Source: JASSUD01 sp031963045 (GTDB lineage: Bacteria > Pseudomonadota > Gammaproteobacteria > Burkholderiales > Burkholderiaceae). Taken from it: a DNA stretch of 64,000 bases. Made by a program: the position numbers and the translations under genes. The stretch lies in the NCBI GenBank assembly GCA_031963045.1, contig JASSUK010000015.1, forward strand, positions 186,001-250,000. The letters run 5' to 3'. Shown here one piece after another: positions 33,933-42,395 of this stretch (position 1 is its first letter; the number at the start of each line of letters is the position of its first letter). The notes below the pieces were generated by a model. The model was given only the letters and a program-made list of their open reading frames with translations. It searched no databases and had not been told where the DNA came from.

Positions 33933-34226
33933 ATGGCCCCTTCTGATTCTTCTGAAGAACACATCGTACACTGCGTCAAACTTGATAAAGAAGCTCCAGG
34001 GATGGACTTCCCTCCCCTTCCAGGCGCATTAGGCCAGCGCATTTATGACCATGTATCCAAGGAAGCTTGGCAAGGCTGGCTTAAGCACCAAACCATGTTG
34101 GTTAACGAATACCGGCTGAGTTTGGCTGATTCACGCGCAAGGCAATATCTGCTCAAGCAAACCGAGCAATATTTCTTTGGAACAGGCGCTGATACCGCAT
34201 CAGGATATGTGCCTCCAAGTCTTTAG
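33933..34226 (+). CDS. yggX: Fe(2+)-trafficking / oxidative damage protection protein YggX
   Basis: YggX is a small protein implicated in iron handling and protection of Fe-S clusters from oxidants. The 97-residue product contains VHCVKLDKEAPGMDFPPLPG with the conserved Cys (about 14), then KEAWQGWLKHQTMLVNEYRL and the terminal YVPPSL. The ATG at 33933 follows 76 bp after pyrD. It is 14 bp upstream of the tusA-like gene and probably cotranscribed with it and mutS. Confidence 0.92.
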   Translation: MAPSDSSEEHIVHCVKLDKEAPGMDFPPLPGALGQRIYDHVSKEAWQGWLKHQTMLVNEYRLSLADSRARQYLLKQTEQYFFGTGADTASGYVPPSL

Positions 34227-34240
34227 GAAAAGCAATTCCA

Positions 34241-34477
34241 ATGGCAATCGATCAAATTCATCAGGAAGTCGATGCACGCGGTTTACGCTGCCCATTGCCG
34301 ATCCTTCGAGCCAAAAAAGCACTCTCCACCATGCAAAGCGGGCAAGTCCTCAAAGTTATTGCTACAGACCCCAGCGCACCGAGTGATTTTGCCGCTTTCG
34401 CGCAACACACAGGCAATACTTTGCTCCAAATCCAGTCGCAAGACGGGGAACATATTTTATTTATGCAACGCCGCTAG
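34241..34477 (+). CDS. tusA: TusA/SirA family sulfur-carrier protein
   Basis: This is a 78-residue protein with the family signature DARGLRCPLPILRAKKAL; Cys17 in the CPLP motif carries the persulfide. TusA relays sulfur for 2-thiouridine tRNA modification and cofactor synthesis, while other family members have different roles, so the exact function is inferred from family. It starts 14 bp after yggX and ends 13 bp before mutS. Confidence 0.85.
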   Translation: MAIDQIHQEVDARGLRCPLPILRAKKALSTMQSGQVLKVIATDPSAPSDFAAFAQHTGNTLLQIQSQDGEHILFMQRR

Positions 34478-34490
34478 GAAGCTGTAAGCA

Positions 34491-37316
34491 ATGCCACCCT
34501 CCTCCATGCAATTATCTCCTTCTCATACCACACCAACTGCAGCCAACGGCGTACGTACCGCTCATTCGGGTCACACTCCGATGATCGCGCAATATTTGCA
34601 AATTAAGGCAGAGCACCCCACCACCCTGCTGTTCTACCGAATGGGTGACTTTTATGAGCTGTTTTTTGAAGATGCTGAAAAAGCCGCTCGTCTTCTAGAT
34701 TTAACGCTTACTCAGCGAGGTAGCTCGGCAGGAGAGCCCATTAAAATGGCGGGCGTGCCGCACCATGCAATCGAGCCCTATCTGGCCAAACTGGTCAAAC
34801 TGGGAGAATCTGCCGCCCTTTGTGAGCAAATAGGAGAACCGGGTCAGTCAAAAGGCCCGATGGAGCGTCAAGTAGCACGCATTGTCACACCGGGCACCCT
34901 CACCGATACTGCGCTGCTTGCTGAGCGTGAAGATAGCTATGTGTTAGCTATATCTCCTATTCATAATGTAGCTGCCCCTGTTGGTAAACCCTCTCAATCT
35001 TCTTTGCGCATCGGGCTGGCATGGCTCAATCTAGCAAGCGGTGCCCTGCGTCTGAGCGAAATTTTACCTAATGATGTTGCTTGTGTATTAGAGCGCATTC
35101 GGCCTGCTGAAACCTTAATTGCACAGCGCAGTGAGGAAGAAAGAGAGAAATCGCTATCTAGCGATATGCTGGGTGATAGTGCAGGTGCCATCACCCGTGT
35201 ACCTGCCTGGCATTTTGATGCAGAAGCTGGGTATACACGTTTATGCGAACAGCTTGGTGTAGCGCATCTGGAAGGTTTTGATCCCACATTCAGCGCAGGT
35301 GCACCCAAACAAGGCAGTCGCGCTCAGAAGTCTATGGCGCTATCTGCCGCATGTGGTGCAGCAGGAGCCCTGCTGCAATATGTCTGCACTACCCAACAAC
35401 AGCAACTACGCCATGTTCGTAGCATGCAAGTGGAGCACGAATCTGCATATATTCGATTGGACCCGGCTACACGCCGCAACTTAGAACTCAGTGAAACGCT
35501 ACGAGGAGCGCCAGCACCAACGCTGCTCTCTCTACTCGATCATTGCTCTAATTCCATGGGCAGCCGCCTGCTGCGCCATTGGCTCCACCATATTCCGCGC
35601 GACGCGCACATTGCACGCGATCGCCATCTTGCTCTAGATGCTTTTTTAAGACCGACTTTAGCCAGTGACACGTCGCATTCCAAAAATGCACTCCCTGCAC
35701 TGCGCCAAATCTTCAAACACCTAGCAGATATAGAGCGCATTACAGGTCGACTGGGGTTGCTACGCGCTAGACCGCGCGATCTGTCTGCATTACGCGATGT
35801 ACTCACGCATCTACCTGATATCCAAGCCCTACTCGCGCCGCACACAGAACACTCCACGCTACTTGCCCATTCGGCCCACGCACTCGATGCCCCCAAAGCT
35901 TGCGTTTCGCTGTTAATTTCAGCCATCGCCCCTGAACCCGCCATATGGTTGCGTGACGGTGGGGTGATCGCAAAAGGGTATAACGAGCAACTCGACACAC
36001 TGCGAGCACTATCTGAGAATTGTGGCCAATTTCTAGTAGATCTAGAAACGCGGGAGCGCGCACAAACTGGCATTGCTAATTTGCGCGTTGAATACAATAA
36101 AGTGCACGGGTTTTATATCGAAGTCACACGAGGCCAAACCGATAAAGTACCGGCACACTATCGGCGCCGGCAAACCTTAAAAAACGCCGAGCGTTACATC
36201 ACGCCTGAGCTCAAAACCTTTGAAGATCAAGCACTCTCCGCTCAAGACCGGGCACTGGCTCTTGAAAAGGAAATATATGAGCAAGTCCTGCAGGCATTAC
36301 TCCCCTTTTTGATGGATTTTCAAAGAATCGCGTCTGCACTAGCCCAAATCGACGTACTCGCAACCCTAGCCGCACGCGCGCAAGCACATGACTGGGTAGC
36401 CCCTGAATTAACAGAAGAAGAAGGCTTAGACATTGAAGCAGGCCGCCACCCTGTTGTAGAAGCGCAAATACATGGCTTCATTCCCAATAACTGCAACCTC
36501 TCAAAACAACAGCGCCTATTACTCATTACGGGCCCCAATATGGGAGGCAAATCCACCTTCATGCGCCAAACAGCCTTACTTACGCTGATGGCGTACCTAG
36601 GCTCCTACGTCCCTGCCAAGAAAATGCGCGTGGGGCCCATCGATCAAATTTTTACTCGTATTGGCGCGGCCGATGATCTAGCAGGCGGGCGCTCTACATT
36701 TATGGTCGAAATGACTGAAGCAGCTGCAATTCTCAATAACGCAACCCCACGCAGCTTGGTTTTGATGGATGAAATTGGGCGAGGCACCTCTACCTTTGAC
36801 GGCTTAGCACTTGCCTGGGCCATCGCGAGGCATCTACTTCAACACAACCGCTGCTATACGCTATTTGCAACCCACTACTTCGAGCTCACTCAACTCCCCA
36901 ATACTTTTTTAGAAGCACGCAATCTCCATCTGTCCGCTATCGAGCACGAACACAGCATTATCTTCTTACACGAAGTAAAGCCTGGCCCTGCAAACCAAAG
37001 CTACGGCCTACAAGTTGCTGCATTAGGAGGCGTACCTCCGCGCGTTATTGAAGACGCTCGGATACACCTAGCTGCACTTGAAAAACATGCACTCAAAGAA
37101 CATCCCAAACAACAAAAATTTGATTTCTTTGATACATCTAATAACGCACCTTCTCCCCCAACAGCACCTATACATCCTACCCCTGCTGCTGCACCGACCC
37201 CGCCTCACCCTCTACTGCAAAAACTACGCACACTAGACCCCAACACACTCTCTGCACGCCAAGCTTTGGATCTAGTATTTGATCTGCATACGCAGGCATC
37301 AGAAGAGAATGCATAA
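34491..37316 (+). CDS. mutS: DNA mismatch repair protein MutS
   Basis: MutS recognises base mismatches and small loops and starts methyl-directed repair with MutL. The 941-residue protein has the mismatch-binding motif FYRMGDFYELFFEDA (about 45-60; Phe and Glu contact the mismatch), connector and lever domains, Walker A GPNMGGKST (about 680), Walker B LVLMDEIGRG (about 758) and a C-terminal dimerisation region after a Pro-rich linker. It looks intact, so mutator status is not suggested. It is the last gene of the pyrD-yggX-tusA-mutS run. Confidence 0.97.
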   Translation: MPPSSMQLSPSHTTPTAANGVRTAHSGHTPMIAQYLQIKAEHPTTLLFYRMGDFYELFFEDAEKAARLLDLTLTQRGSSAGEPIKMAGVPHHAIEPYLAKLVKLGESAALCEQIGEPGQSKGPMERQVARIVTPGTLTDTALLAEREDSYVLAISPIHNVAAPVGKPSQSSLRIGLAWLNLASGALRLSEILPNDVACVLERIRPAETLIAQRSEEEREKSLSSDMLGDSAGAITRVPAWHFDAEAGYTRLCEQLGVAHLEGFDPTFSAGAPKQGSRAQKSMALSAACGAAGALLQYVCTTQQQQLRHVRSMQVEHESAYIRLDPATRRNLELSETLRGAPAPTLLSLLDHCSNSMGSRLLRHWLHHIPRDAHIARDRHLALDAFLRPTLASDTSHSKNALPALRQIFKHLADIERITGRLGLLRARPRDLSALRDVLTHLPDIQALLAPHTEHSTLLAHSAHALDAPKACVSLLISAIAPEPAIWLRDGGVIAKGYNEQLDTLRALSENCGQFLVDLETRERAQTGIANLRVEYNKVHGFYIEVTRGQTDKVPAHYRRRQTLKNAERYITPELKTFEDQALSAQDRALALEKEIYEQVLQALLPFLMDFQRIASALAQIDVLATLAARAQAHDWVAPELTEEEGLDIEAGRHPVVEAQIHGFIPNNCNLSKQQRLLLITGPNMGGKSTFMRQTALLTLMAYLGSYVPAKKMRVGPIDQIFTRIGAADDLAGGRSTFMVEMTEAAAILNNATPRSLVLMDEIGRGTSTFDGLALAWAIARHLLQHNRCYTLFATHYFELTQLPNTFLEARNLHLSAIEHEHSIIFLHEVKPGPANQSYGLQVAALGGVPPRVIEDARIHLAALEKHALKEHPKQQKFDFFDTSNNAPSPPTAPIHPTPAAAPTPPHPLLQKLRTLDPNTLSARQALDLVFDLHTQASEENA

Positions 37317-37401
37317 TCTTTTATCCCGTCCCCCTCTCCTACCACGCATAGAAAGACCAGCAGTTAGGCGCCTTTCTTCCGTGGCTAAAGCCATCATTTT
37401 T

Positions 37402-37536
37402 GGTAGGTTTGGGTTAAGCGCGAACCCCCATATGCGTACCACGGACTTTTAATCTTTGTCTTTAAGAGTTTGTAAGCTTGTCATCAAGGACGCAGTGGCC
37501 TGCATGTTGGGGTTCGTGCCTCACCACCAACCTACC
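37402..37536. repeat. REP-like repeat family B, inverted pair after mutS
   Basis: The left arm GGTAGGTTTGGGTTAAGCGC is a diverged variant; the right arm is GCATGTTGGGGTTCGTGCC...CCTACC. They face each other across about 50 bp containing TTTGTAAGCTTGTCATCAAG, a tail also present at 12360. Confidence 0.75.
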
Positions 37537-37587
37537 AAGATGCATATATAAAAGGGTTCTATCAAACTCCACGAACCATAAGAGCAC

Positions 37588-37633
37588 GGTAGGTTGGTGG
37601 TGAGGCACGAACCCCAACATGCATACCATTGGC
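37588..37633. repeat. REP-like repeat family B, single copy
   Basis: GGTAGGTTGGTGGTGAGGCA is followed by CGAACCCCAACATGC, a consensus copy in the orientation opposite to the right arm of the pair 50 bp to its left. The whole mutS to 37761 spacer (444 bp) holds only these repeats and a putative promoter. Confidence 0.8.
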
Positions 37634-37686
37634 TTCTTTAATACCGGCACAAAACCAACTAAATAAGCTAAAAATATTATACGCAC

Positions 37687-37715
37687 TTTACAATTTAACT
37701 TATTTAGTTTAAATT
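37687..37715 (+). promoter_or_regulatory. Putative sigma-70 promoter of the coiled-coil gene array
   Basis: TTTACA (37687-37692), a 17-bp AT-rich spacer and TAAATT (37710-37715) lie about 46 bp upstream of the ATG at 37761, which has AAAGGA as Shine-Dalgarno. The -35 matches consensus at 5 of 6 positions and the -10 at 4 of 6. Confidence 0.4.
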
Positions 37716-37760
37716 ATGATGCATACTTTAAAGTTCATATGAAATAAAAAAGGACAAAAC

Positions 37761-38204
37761 ATGGCGGCCGCCGCTCTCTACACTTTGGCGCCTTTTGAAA
37801 AACTTCAAGACGCAGGATTCACCCAACCACAAGCACACGCTATTTTGAATGCTGCGCTTGAAACGCATAACACGGCTGAGCTAGCGACCAAAGATGACCT
37901 TGAAAAACTTGAAATACGTCTGGATAGCAAGATCGATAACGTTCGGTTAGCAACCAAGGGTGATCTTGAAAAACTTGAAATACGTCTGGATAGCAAAATT
38001 GATAAGGTTCGCACTGATCTGGAGCATACAATCAAAGAGGTCTGTACTGGTCTAAGCCATAGAATCGATAATTTGCATAAGGATTTTTGCCATCTCGCTT
38101 CAACTCTTGGTTCAAGATTAACCATTCGTTTAGGCGCTATCGTGGTGAGTACTGCAACCTTCCTTCCTTATCTCACTAAATTTCTGCACCTACCACTCCC
38201 TTAA
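37761..38204 (+). CDS. Coiled-coil, C-terminally membrane-anchored protein (tandem copy 1)
   Basis: The 147-residue protein has an N-terminal segment APFEKLQDAGFTQPQAHAIL, a coiled coil built from repeated ATKxDLEKLEIRLDSKID units, and one C-terminal hydrophobic helix (LGAIVVSTATFLPYLTKFL). The layout resembles CCDC90/DUF1640-type bacterial proteins; this is by pattern only and the function is unknown. A perfect-register 66-bp tandem duplication (37884-37949 and 37950-38015) doubles the coiled-coil unit. A good Shine-Dalgarno (AAAGGA) and own putative promoter suggest expression. It is the longest of three adjacent copies. Confidence 0.75.
   Translation: MAAAALYTLAPFEKLQDAGFTQPQAHAILNAALETHNTAELATKDDLEKLEIRLDSKIDNVRLATKGDLEKLEIRLDSKIDKVRTDLEHTIKEVCTGLSHRIDNLHKDFCHLASTLGSRLTIRLGAIVVSTATFLPYLTKFLHLPLP
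37884..38015 (+). repeat. 66-bp in-frame tandem duplication within coiled-coil copy 1
   Basis: Two adjacent 66-bp units each encode about 22 residues of the form ATKxDLEKLEIRLDSKIDxV. The second paralogue (38255) has only one unit. This is an in-frame coiled-coil heptad expansion. Confidence 0.85.
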
Positions 38205-38254
38205 GCGCTCTCAAAAATATCAATAATGAAAATAAGTTGGTCTAAGGAAAAAAC

Positions 38255-38554
38255 ATGGCAGCAGCTGCACTCTACACAATGGCGCCTTTTGAAAAGCTTC
38301 AAAATGCAGGATTTACTCAACCACAAGCGTGCGCTATTTTAAATGCTGCGCTTGAAACACATAACACAGCGGAGCTAGCTACCAAGGATGATCTTGAAAA
38401 ACTTGAAATACGTCTAGATAGCAGGATTGATAAGGTTCGCACTGATTTGGAGCATCTAAGCTCAAGATTAACCATTCGTTTAGGCGCTATCGTGGTGAGT
38501 ACTGCAACACTCCTTCCTTATCTCACTAAATTTCTGCACCTACCACTCCCTTAA
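38255..38554 (+). CDS. Coiled-coil, C-terminally membrane-anchored protein (tandem copy 2)
   Basis: This 99-residue paralogue is nearly identical to copy 1 at both ends (N-terminal APFEKLQNAGFTQPQACAIL, C-terminal RLTIRLGAIVVSTATLLPYL). It lacks one 22-residue coiled-coil unit and the following HTIKEVCTGLSHRIDNLHKD segment. The duplicated block includes 3' flanking DNA: the sequence TAAGCGCTCTCAAAAATATC follows both stops. It has its own Shine-Dalgarno-like purines before the ATG. The function is unknown. Confidence 0.72.
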   Translation: MAAAALYTMAPFEKLQNAGFTQPQACAILNAALETHNTAELATKDDLEKLEIRLDSRIDKVRTDLEHLSSRLTIRLGAIVVSTATLLPYLTKFLHLPLP

Positions 38555-38580
38555 GCGCTCTCAAAAATATCAATACAAAC

Positions 38581-38825
38581 GTGCGCTATTTTGAATGCTG
38601 CTATCGAAACATAACATGGCTAAGTTAGCGACCAAACACGACCTTGAAAAACTTGGAATGCGTCTGGATCGTAGAATTGATAAGATCTGCTGTGAGATTA
38701 GTGACTTGCGTAAGGATGTGGGTCATCTAGGCTCAAAGTTAACCATTCGTTTAGGCGCTATCGTGGTAGGTAGCGTAACACTTTTGCCTTATCTGACTAA
38801 ATTTCTGCACCTGCCACCCCTCTAA
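38581..38825 (+). pseudogene. Third coiled-coil copy, frameshifted and 5'-truncated
   Basis: Sequence equivalent to the middle of copies 1 and 2 starts at about 38577 (CGTGCGCTATTTTGAATGCT). Where copy 1 has GAAACGCATAAC this copy has GAAACATAAC, a 2-bp deletion that breaks the frame near 38608 and creates a TAA. The downstream frame, open from ATG 38595 or 38616, still encodes one coiled-coil unit and the membrane helix (RLTIRLGAIVVGSVTLLPYL) for up to 76 residues. The N-terminal domain is lost, so it is probably a relic, though a short anchored peptide could still be made. Confidence 0.7.
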
Positions 38826-38848
38826 GTGAACTTGAAGATAAGGTAGCC

Positions 38849-38973
38849 GGTAGGTTGGTGGTGAGGCACGAACCCCAACATGATGACCACTGTCCTTTTA
38901 AAACCTGTATATGCAGGATTACAAGTCGGTGGTATGCATGTTGGGGTTAGTCGTGCCTCACCACCAACCTACC
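38849..38973. repeat. REP-like repeat family B, inverted pair
   Basis: GGTAGGTTGGTGGTGAGGCA and its inverted partner ending CCTCACCACCAACCTACC lie about 50 bp apart. The intervening CCTGTATATGCAGG and GATTACAAGTCGGTGGT are shared with the pair at 62212 and the single copy at 57781. Confidence 0.82.
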
Positions 38974-39195
38974 GCTATATCCTTTGCTCAAAGGGTATAC
39001 ATTAATATAAAAATATTTTTCGCATAATAAAAAGTGATAAATCCTAAATAATTTATATCTCTTTCTGCTCTACATTTTCTATACGATGACTTTTTCAATA
39101 AAAAGGCACTTATACACACAAAAATATACTAACTTGTGTAGATAAGGCTTGGATATTTTAGAAAAAATCATCATCCTAATAGAGAAGAAAACTGT
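38974..39195. other. AT-rich spacer before the small membrane protein gene
   Basis: This is strikingly AT-rich compared with neighbouring genes. It contains an imperfect inverted repeat (TATACACACAAA with CTTGTGTAGATA, about 39111-39145) that could be an operator or simply chance. No gene was seen. It presumably holds the promoter of the gene at 39196. Confidence 0.5.
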
Positions 39196-39558
39196 ATGAG
39201 CACTGTTACCACTCCTTTACTCGCCCCCACATCGAGGCAATATACTTATAACGCCCCTGAATCTATAACCGAACAAACTTCTGCTCAAAAGCAAATAATT
39301 AGTCCGTTTGATGTGGCGCTATTTACTTACGTTTCACTTTCAACCGCTACCTTATTCCTTCTGCTCAGTGGTCGCAATACGGCTGGCATTTCAACGCTTG
39401 TAGCGTCTGCCGCAGCGGCGGTTGCTTGTACTATTCTTGGAGCAAAAGAAGATAATAAAAATACACCCCGGCCTATACAACACACAGAACATCACTCAGC
39501 CGAAAAAATAAATAATAACTCCGAGTGCATAAAATCAGAAATAATTAAAATTTGTTAA
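39196..39558 (+). CDS. Small membrane protein of unknown function
   Basis: This 120-residue protein was not recognised. It has a polar Thr/Pro/Gln-rich N-terminus (1-37), two hydrophobic segments forming a hairpin (about 38-58, ALFTYVSLSTATLFLLL, and 65-82, ISTLVASAAAAVACTILGA), then a hydrophilic Lys/Asn/His-rich tail. The sequence is AT-rich and lies in an accessory island, suggesting a lineage-specific gene. AGAGAAG precedes the ATG. The convergent gene at 39699 has the same plan, and the two share the terminator between them. Confidence 0.6.
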   Translation: MSTVTTPLLAPTSRQYTYNAPESITEQTSAQKQIISPFDVALFTYVSLSTATLFLLLSGRNTAGISTLVASAAAAVACTILGAKEDNKNTPRPIQHTEHHSAEKINNNSECIKSEIIKIC

Positions 39559-39613
39559 TCGATAAAAAACATATTTTTCAATAGCACGCAATATATTCTA
39601 TTACAAAATATAT

Positions 39614-39648
39614 AAAAAAATGGCTGCGTATACAGGCAGCCATTTTTT
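39614..39648. terminator. Bidirectional rho-independent terminator
   Basis: A 14-bp perfect stem (A-run + TGGCTGC / GCAGCCA + T-run, loop 8 nt) provides a U-tract on both strands. It separates two convergent genes. Confidence 0.88.
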
Positions 39649-39698
39649 TATTTGCGTAATGCATTAGAAATATCAGTCATTCCAATAAAATAAGCTTC

Positions 39699-40079
39699 TT
39701 ATACTATTTTTTTAAGATGAAGCTTCTCTGTTTCCTCTCCCACACTCTGCGTTGCTTGATTTTTATTTTCGTGCCTCCCACTCATAGCCATAGTTGCCAC
39801 GGCACCAAATGTGCCAATTACCGGAGCTGCTATGAAAACGCTGGGTAGCATACCTAGAACAACCAACATCCCAGCTAATTGACCTGTTAAGACGAGCGTA
39901 GTTGCCAAACGGCTAGCTCTATCTTCTCTATTTGGTCGTATAGCTTGGTTTTCTCTATTCGAAGGGGTCTCTGTAACCTCTATAGATTTAAATGACGGAT
40001 TGGATTCGAAATTGGATATTGGTTTTGGGCATTGATTAGAAGAGCCTATCGGGTTTGTCGGAAACATTGTATCCCCCAT
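39699..40079 (-). CDS. Small membrane protein of unknown function, similar layout to its neighbour
   Basis: This 126-residue protein was not recognised. A polar, Asn/Ser/Pro-rich N-terminal half with RPNREDRASR is followed by two hydrophobic segments (about 61-77 and 80-102, with VLGMLPSVFIAAPVIGTFGA) and a charged tail (RHENKNQATQSVGEETEKLH). The order of soluble head, hydrophobic hairpin and KN-rich tail mirrors the protein at 39196. The ATG at 40067 (fifth codon) has GGGGGA upstream and may be the true start. It is convergent with the gene at 39196 and lies downstream of a hairpin that ends ftsH. Confidence 0.6.
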   Translation of the reverse strand: MGDTMFPTNPIGSSNQCPKPISNFESNPSFKSIEVTETPSNRENQAIRPNREDRASRLATTLVLTGQLAGMLVVLGMLPSVFIAAPVIGTFGAVATMAMSGRHENKNQATQSVGEETEKLHLKKIV

Positions 40080-40242
40080 CTCGCTAGTAAATAATTTTTT
40101 GCCGTACAGTTTTGCATTCAGAGCTGCTATGTATACTTTCTATTTTTTGTATAGCAGTCCGTGTTTCACCTGATCATGCAGATGTATATCAGCCATACTC
40201 AAAGCAAGTTGGAGCATGTGTTCTGTACTAAGACTTTTTAAT

Positions 40243-40282
40243 AAAAATGCCTGTTTTTGCAGTAGCAAAAACAGGCATTTTT
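40243..40282. terminator. Terminator downstream of ftsH
   Basis: The 18-bp perfect stem AAAAATGCCTGTTTTTGC/GCAAAAACAGGCATTTTT has a 4-nt loop (AGTA) and T-runs on both strands. It lies 42 bp after the ftsH stop and separates it from the small membrane protein gene. Confidence 0.85.
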
Positions 40283-40323
40283 ATTCCTTCTCAGCCGATA
40301 ACTACGGCTTCTCAATATGTAAA

Positions 40324-42243
40324 TTACACCAATTTAGCGCTACTACCCGTAGTTTTTTTTGATGCATCATCACCCTGCCCTGTCGACCCTCCTGCAGGTG
40401 GAGGGGGGGCGTTTTTGTTGCCCTCTAGTGCGTTAGACACTTTTGGGGGTTGAGGGATTCTGCCCAGCATGATGTCATTTACCTGTGTCGAGTCAATTGT
40501 TTCCCATTCGAGCAAGGCTTTGACCATCGCTTCTACTTTATCTCGATTAGCTTCGAGTAAGCGATGAGCTAATGCGTATTGCTCATCAATGATTCTGCGG
40601 ATTTCTGCATCGATTTTTTGTTGTGTGGCTTCAGATACATTCTTAGACGATACGCGTCCTAGAATGGAGTCTTGTTCCGTATCCACATAAATCATGGTGC
40701 CTAATGACTCTGACATGCCGTAACGCGTGACCATATCTCGAGCCATTTTTGTAGCGCGCTCGAAATCATTGGATGCTCCACTAGACAGAGAATTCAAGAA
40801 AATTTCTTCCCCAGCTCGGCCGCCGAACAAAATCGCGATTTCCTCTAGCATTTTGTCGCGGTATAAATTGACGCGATCATATTCAGGCAGCTGCCAGGTT
40901 ACTCCAAGTGCGCCACCGCGAGGCATAATCGTCACTTTGTGCACAGGGTCCGCATGCGGAAGTAATTTGGCTACGACTGCATGACCTGATTCATGATAGG
41001 CCGTGTTACGGCGCTCTTCTTCGCGCATGATGGCTGATTTGCGCTCAGGGCCCATATAAATCTTGTCTTTGGCATCTTCAAAATCTTGCATTTCGACCAT
41101 ACGTTTATTACGTCGAGCTGCAAAAAGAGCGGCTTCATTTACCAAATTGGCTAAATCTGCACCAGAAAAACCCGGTGTTCCACGTGCAAGCACTAAAGCA
41201 TCCACATCACTTGAAATGGGTACTTTGCGTAAATGCACTCCCAAGATTTGCTCACGCCCACGAATATCCGGCAGATTAACGTATACCTGACGATCAAAAC
41301 GACCTGGACGAAGTAAGGCACGGTCCAATACATCGGCGCGGTTGGTTGCTGCAATAACAATGACGCCTAGATTCGGTTCGAATCCATCCATTTCCACGAG
41401 CATTTGGTTCAACGTTTGCTCGCGCTCGTCATTGCCGCCGCCCATACCCGCACCGCGTTGGCGCCCAACCGCGTCAATTTCATCAATAAATACAATGCAA
41501 GGCGCTTGTTTTTTGGCCTGCTCAAACATATCCCGCACGCGTGCAGCACCTACCCCAACAAACATTTCAACAAAGTCAGAGCCGGAAATACTGAAAAAAG
41601 GCACTTTCGCTTCACCAGCAATCGCTTTGGCAAGCAATGTTTTTCCTGTTCCTGGAGGCCCGATAAGCATCACGCCTCGAGGAATACGCCCGCCTAATTT
41701 CTGGAATTTGTGAGGGTCACCTAAAAAATCAACCAATTCAGAGACTTCTTCTTTGGCTTCATCACACCCTGCAACATCCGCAAAAGTGACTACATGTGCA
41801 TTTTCATCGGTAAGCCGCGCACGCGATTTACCAAAGGAAAACATACCGCCCTTGCCAGCACCACCTTGCATCTGCCGCATCATATAGAGCCAGAATACGA
41901 TAATCAGCAGAGTCGGTCCTAAATACGTTAGTAGTGATGCAAAGAAATTGGGCTCTTCATCGGCTTTGCCGCTCACTTGCACACCAGATTTGAGCAAGTC
42001 ACTCACCATCCAAAGATCACCTGGAGAAATAACTTGATATTTCTCTCCAGTAGCTGGAGTCACGGTGAGTGTGCGGCCCTGTATGACTACCGATTTTAGC
42101 TTTCCATTCTTTGCATCGTCCATTACCTGGGAATACGTTGCCGTCTCAAGGGGGCGTGGCTTATCAAATTGCTTAAATACGGTAAACAACACCATAGCAA
42201 TGACAATCCACACTGCTGCTCTTGAAAACATCGTGCTGTTCAA
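40324..42243 (-). CDS. ftsH: ATP-dependent zinc metalloprotease FtsH
   Basis: FtsH is the membrane-anchored AAA+ protease that degrades misassembled membrane proteins and regulators such as LpxC. The 639-residue protein has two N-terminal membrane helices (about 7-24 and 103-122), an AAA+ domain with Walker A GPPGTGKT (about 195) and Walker B IVFIDEIDAVG, and a peptidase domain with the zinc motif HESGH (about 417). A Gly/Pro-rich tail is typical of Burkholderia. The start is a TTG at 42243: AAGGAG lies seven bases upstream and the product LNSTMFSRAAVW matches the family start. Confidence 0.96.
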   Translation of the reverse strand: MNSTMFSRAAVWIVIAMVLFTVFKQFDKPRPLETATYSQVMDDAKNGKLKSVVIQGRTLTVTPATGEKYQVISPGDLWMVSDLLKSGVQVSGKADEEPNFFASLLTYLGPTLLIIVFWLYMMRQMQGGAGKGGMFSFGKSRARLTDENAHVVTFADVAGCDEAKEEVSELVDFLGDPHKFQKLGGRIPRGVMLIGPPGTGKTLLAKAIAGEAKVPFFSISGSDFVEMFVGVGAARVRDMFEQAKKQAPCIVFIDEIDAVGRQRGAGMGGGNDEREQTLNQMLVEMDGFEPNLGVIVIAATNRADVLDRALLRPGRFDRQVYVNLPDIRGREQILGVHLRKVPISSDVDALVLARGTPGFSGADLANLVNEAALFAARRNKRMVEMQDFEDAKDKIYMGPERKSAIMREEERRNTAYHESGHAVVAKLLPHADPVHKVTIMPRGGALGVTWQLPEYDRVNLYRDKMLEEIAILFGGRAGEEIFLNSLSSGASNDFERATKMARDMVTRYGMSESLGTMIYVDTEQDSILGRVSSKNVSEATQQKIDAEIRRIIDEQYALAHRLLEANRDKVEAMVKALLEWETIDSTQVNDIMLGRIPQPPKVSNALEGNKNAPPPPAGGSTGQGDDASKKTTGSSAKLV

Positions 42244-42395
42244 AGCATGACTCCTTTATAGATCGGACCAATTACGGAGAAAAGGGTAATTCTAATCCAG
42301 CCTCAGCAAGGAAAGAGCCTGAAAAAAGTATTTCTCATATAAAAATAAACTAAAGAGCATGAAATGCGCTCTCCAATCTGCTCTCATACCTCTTT

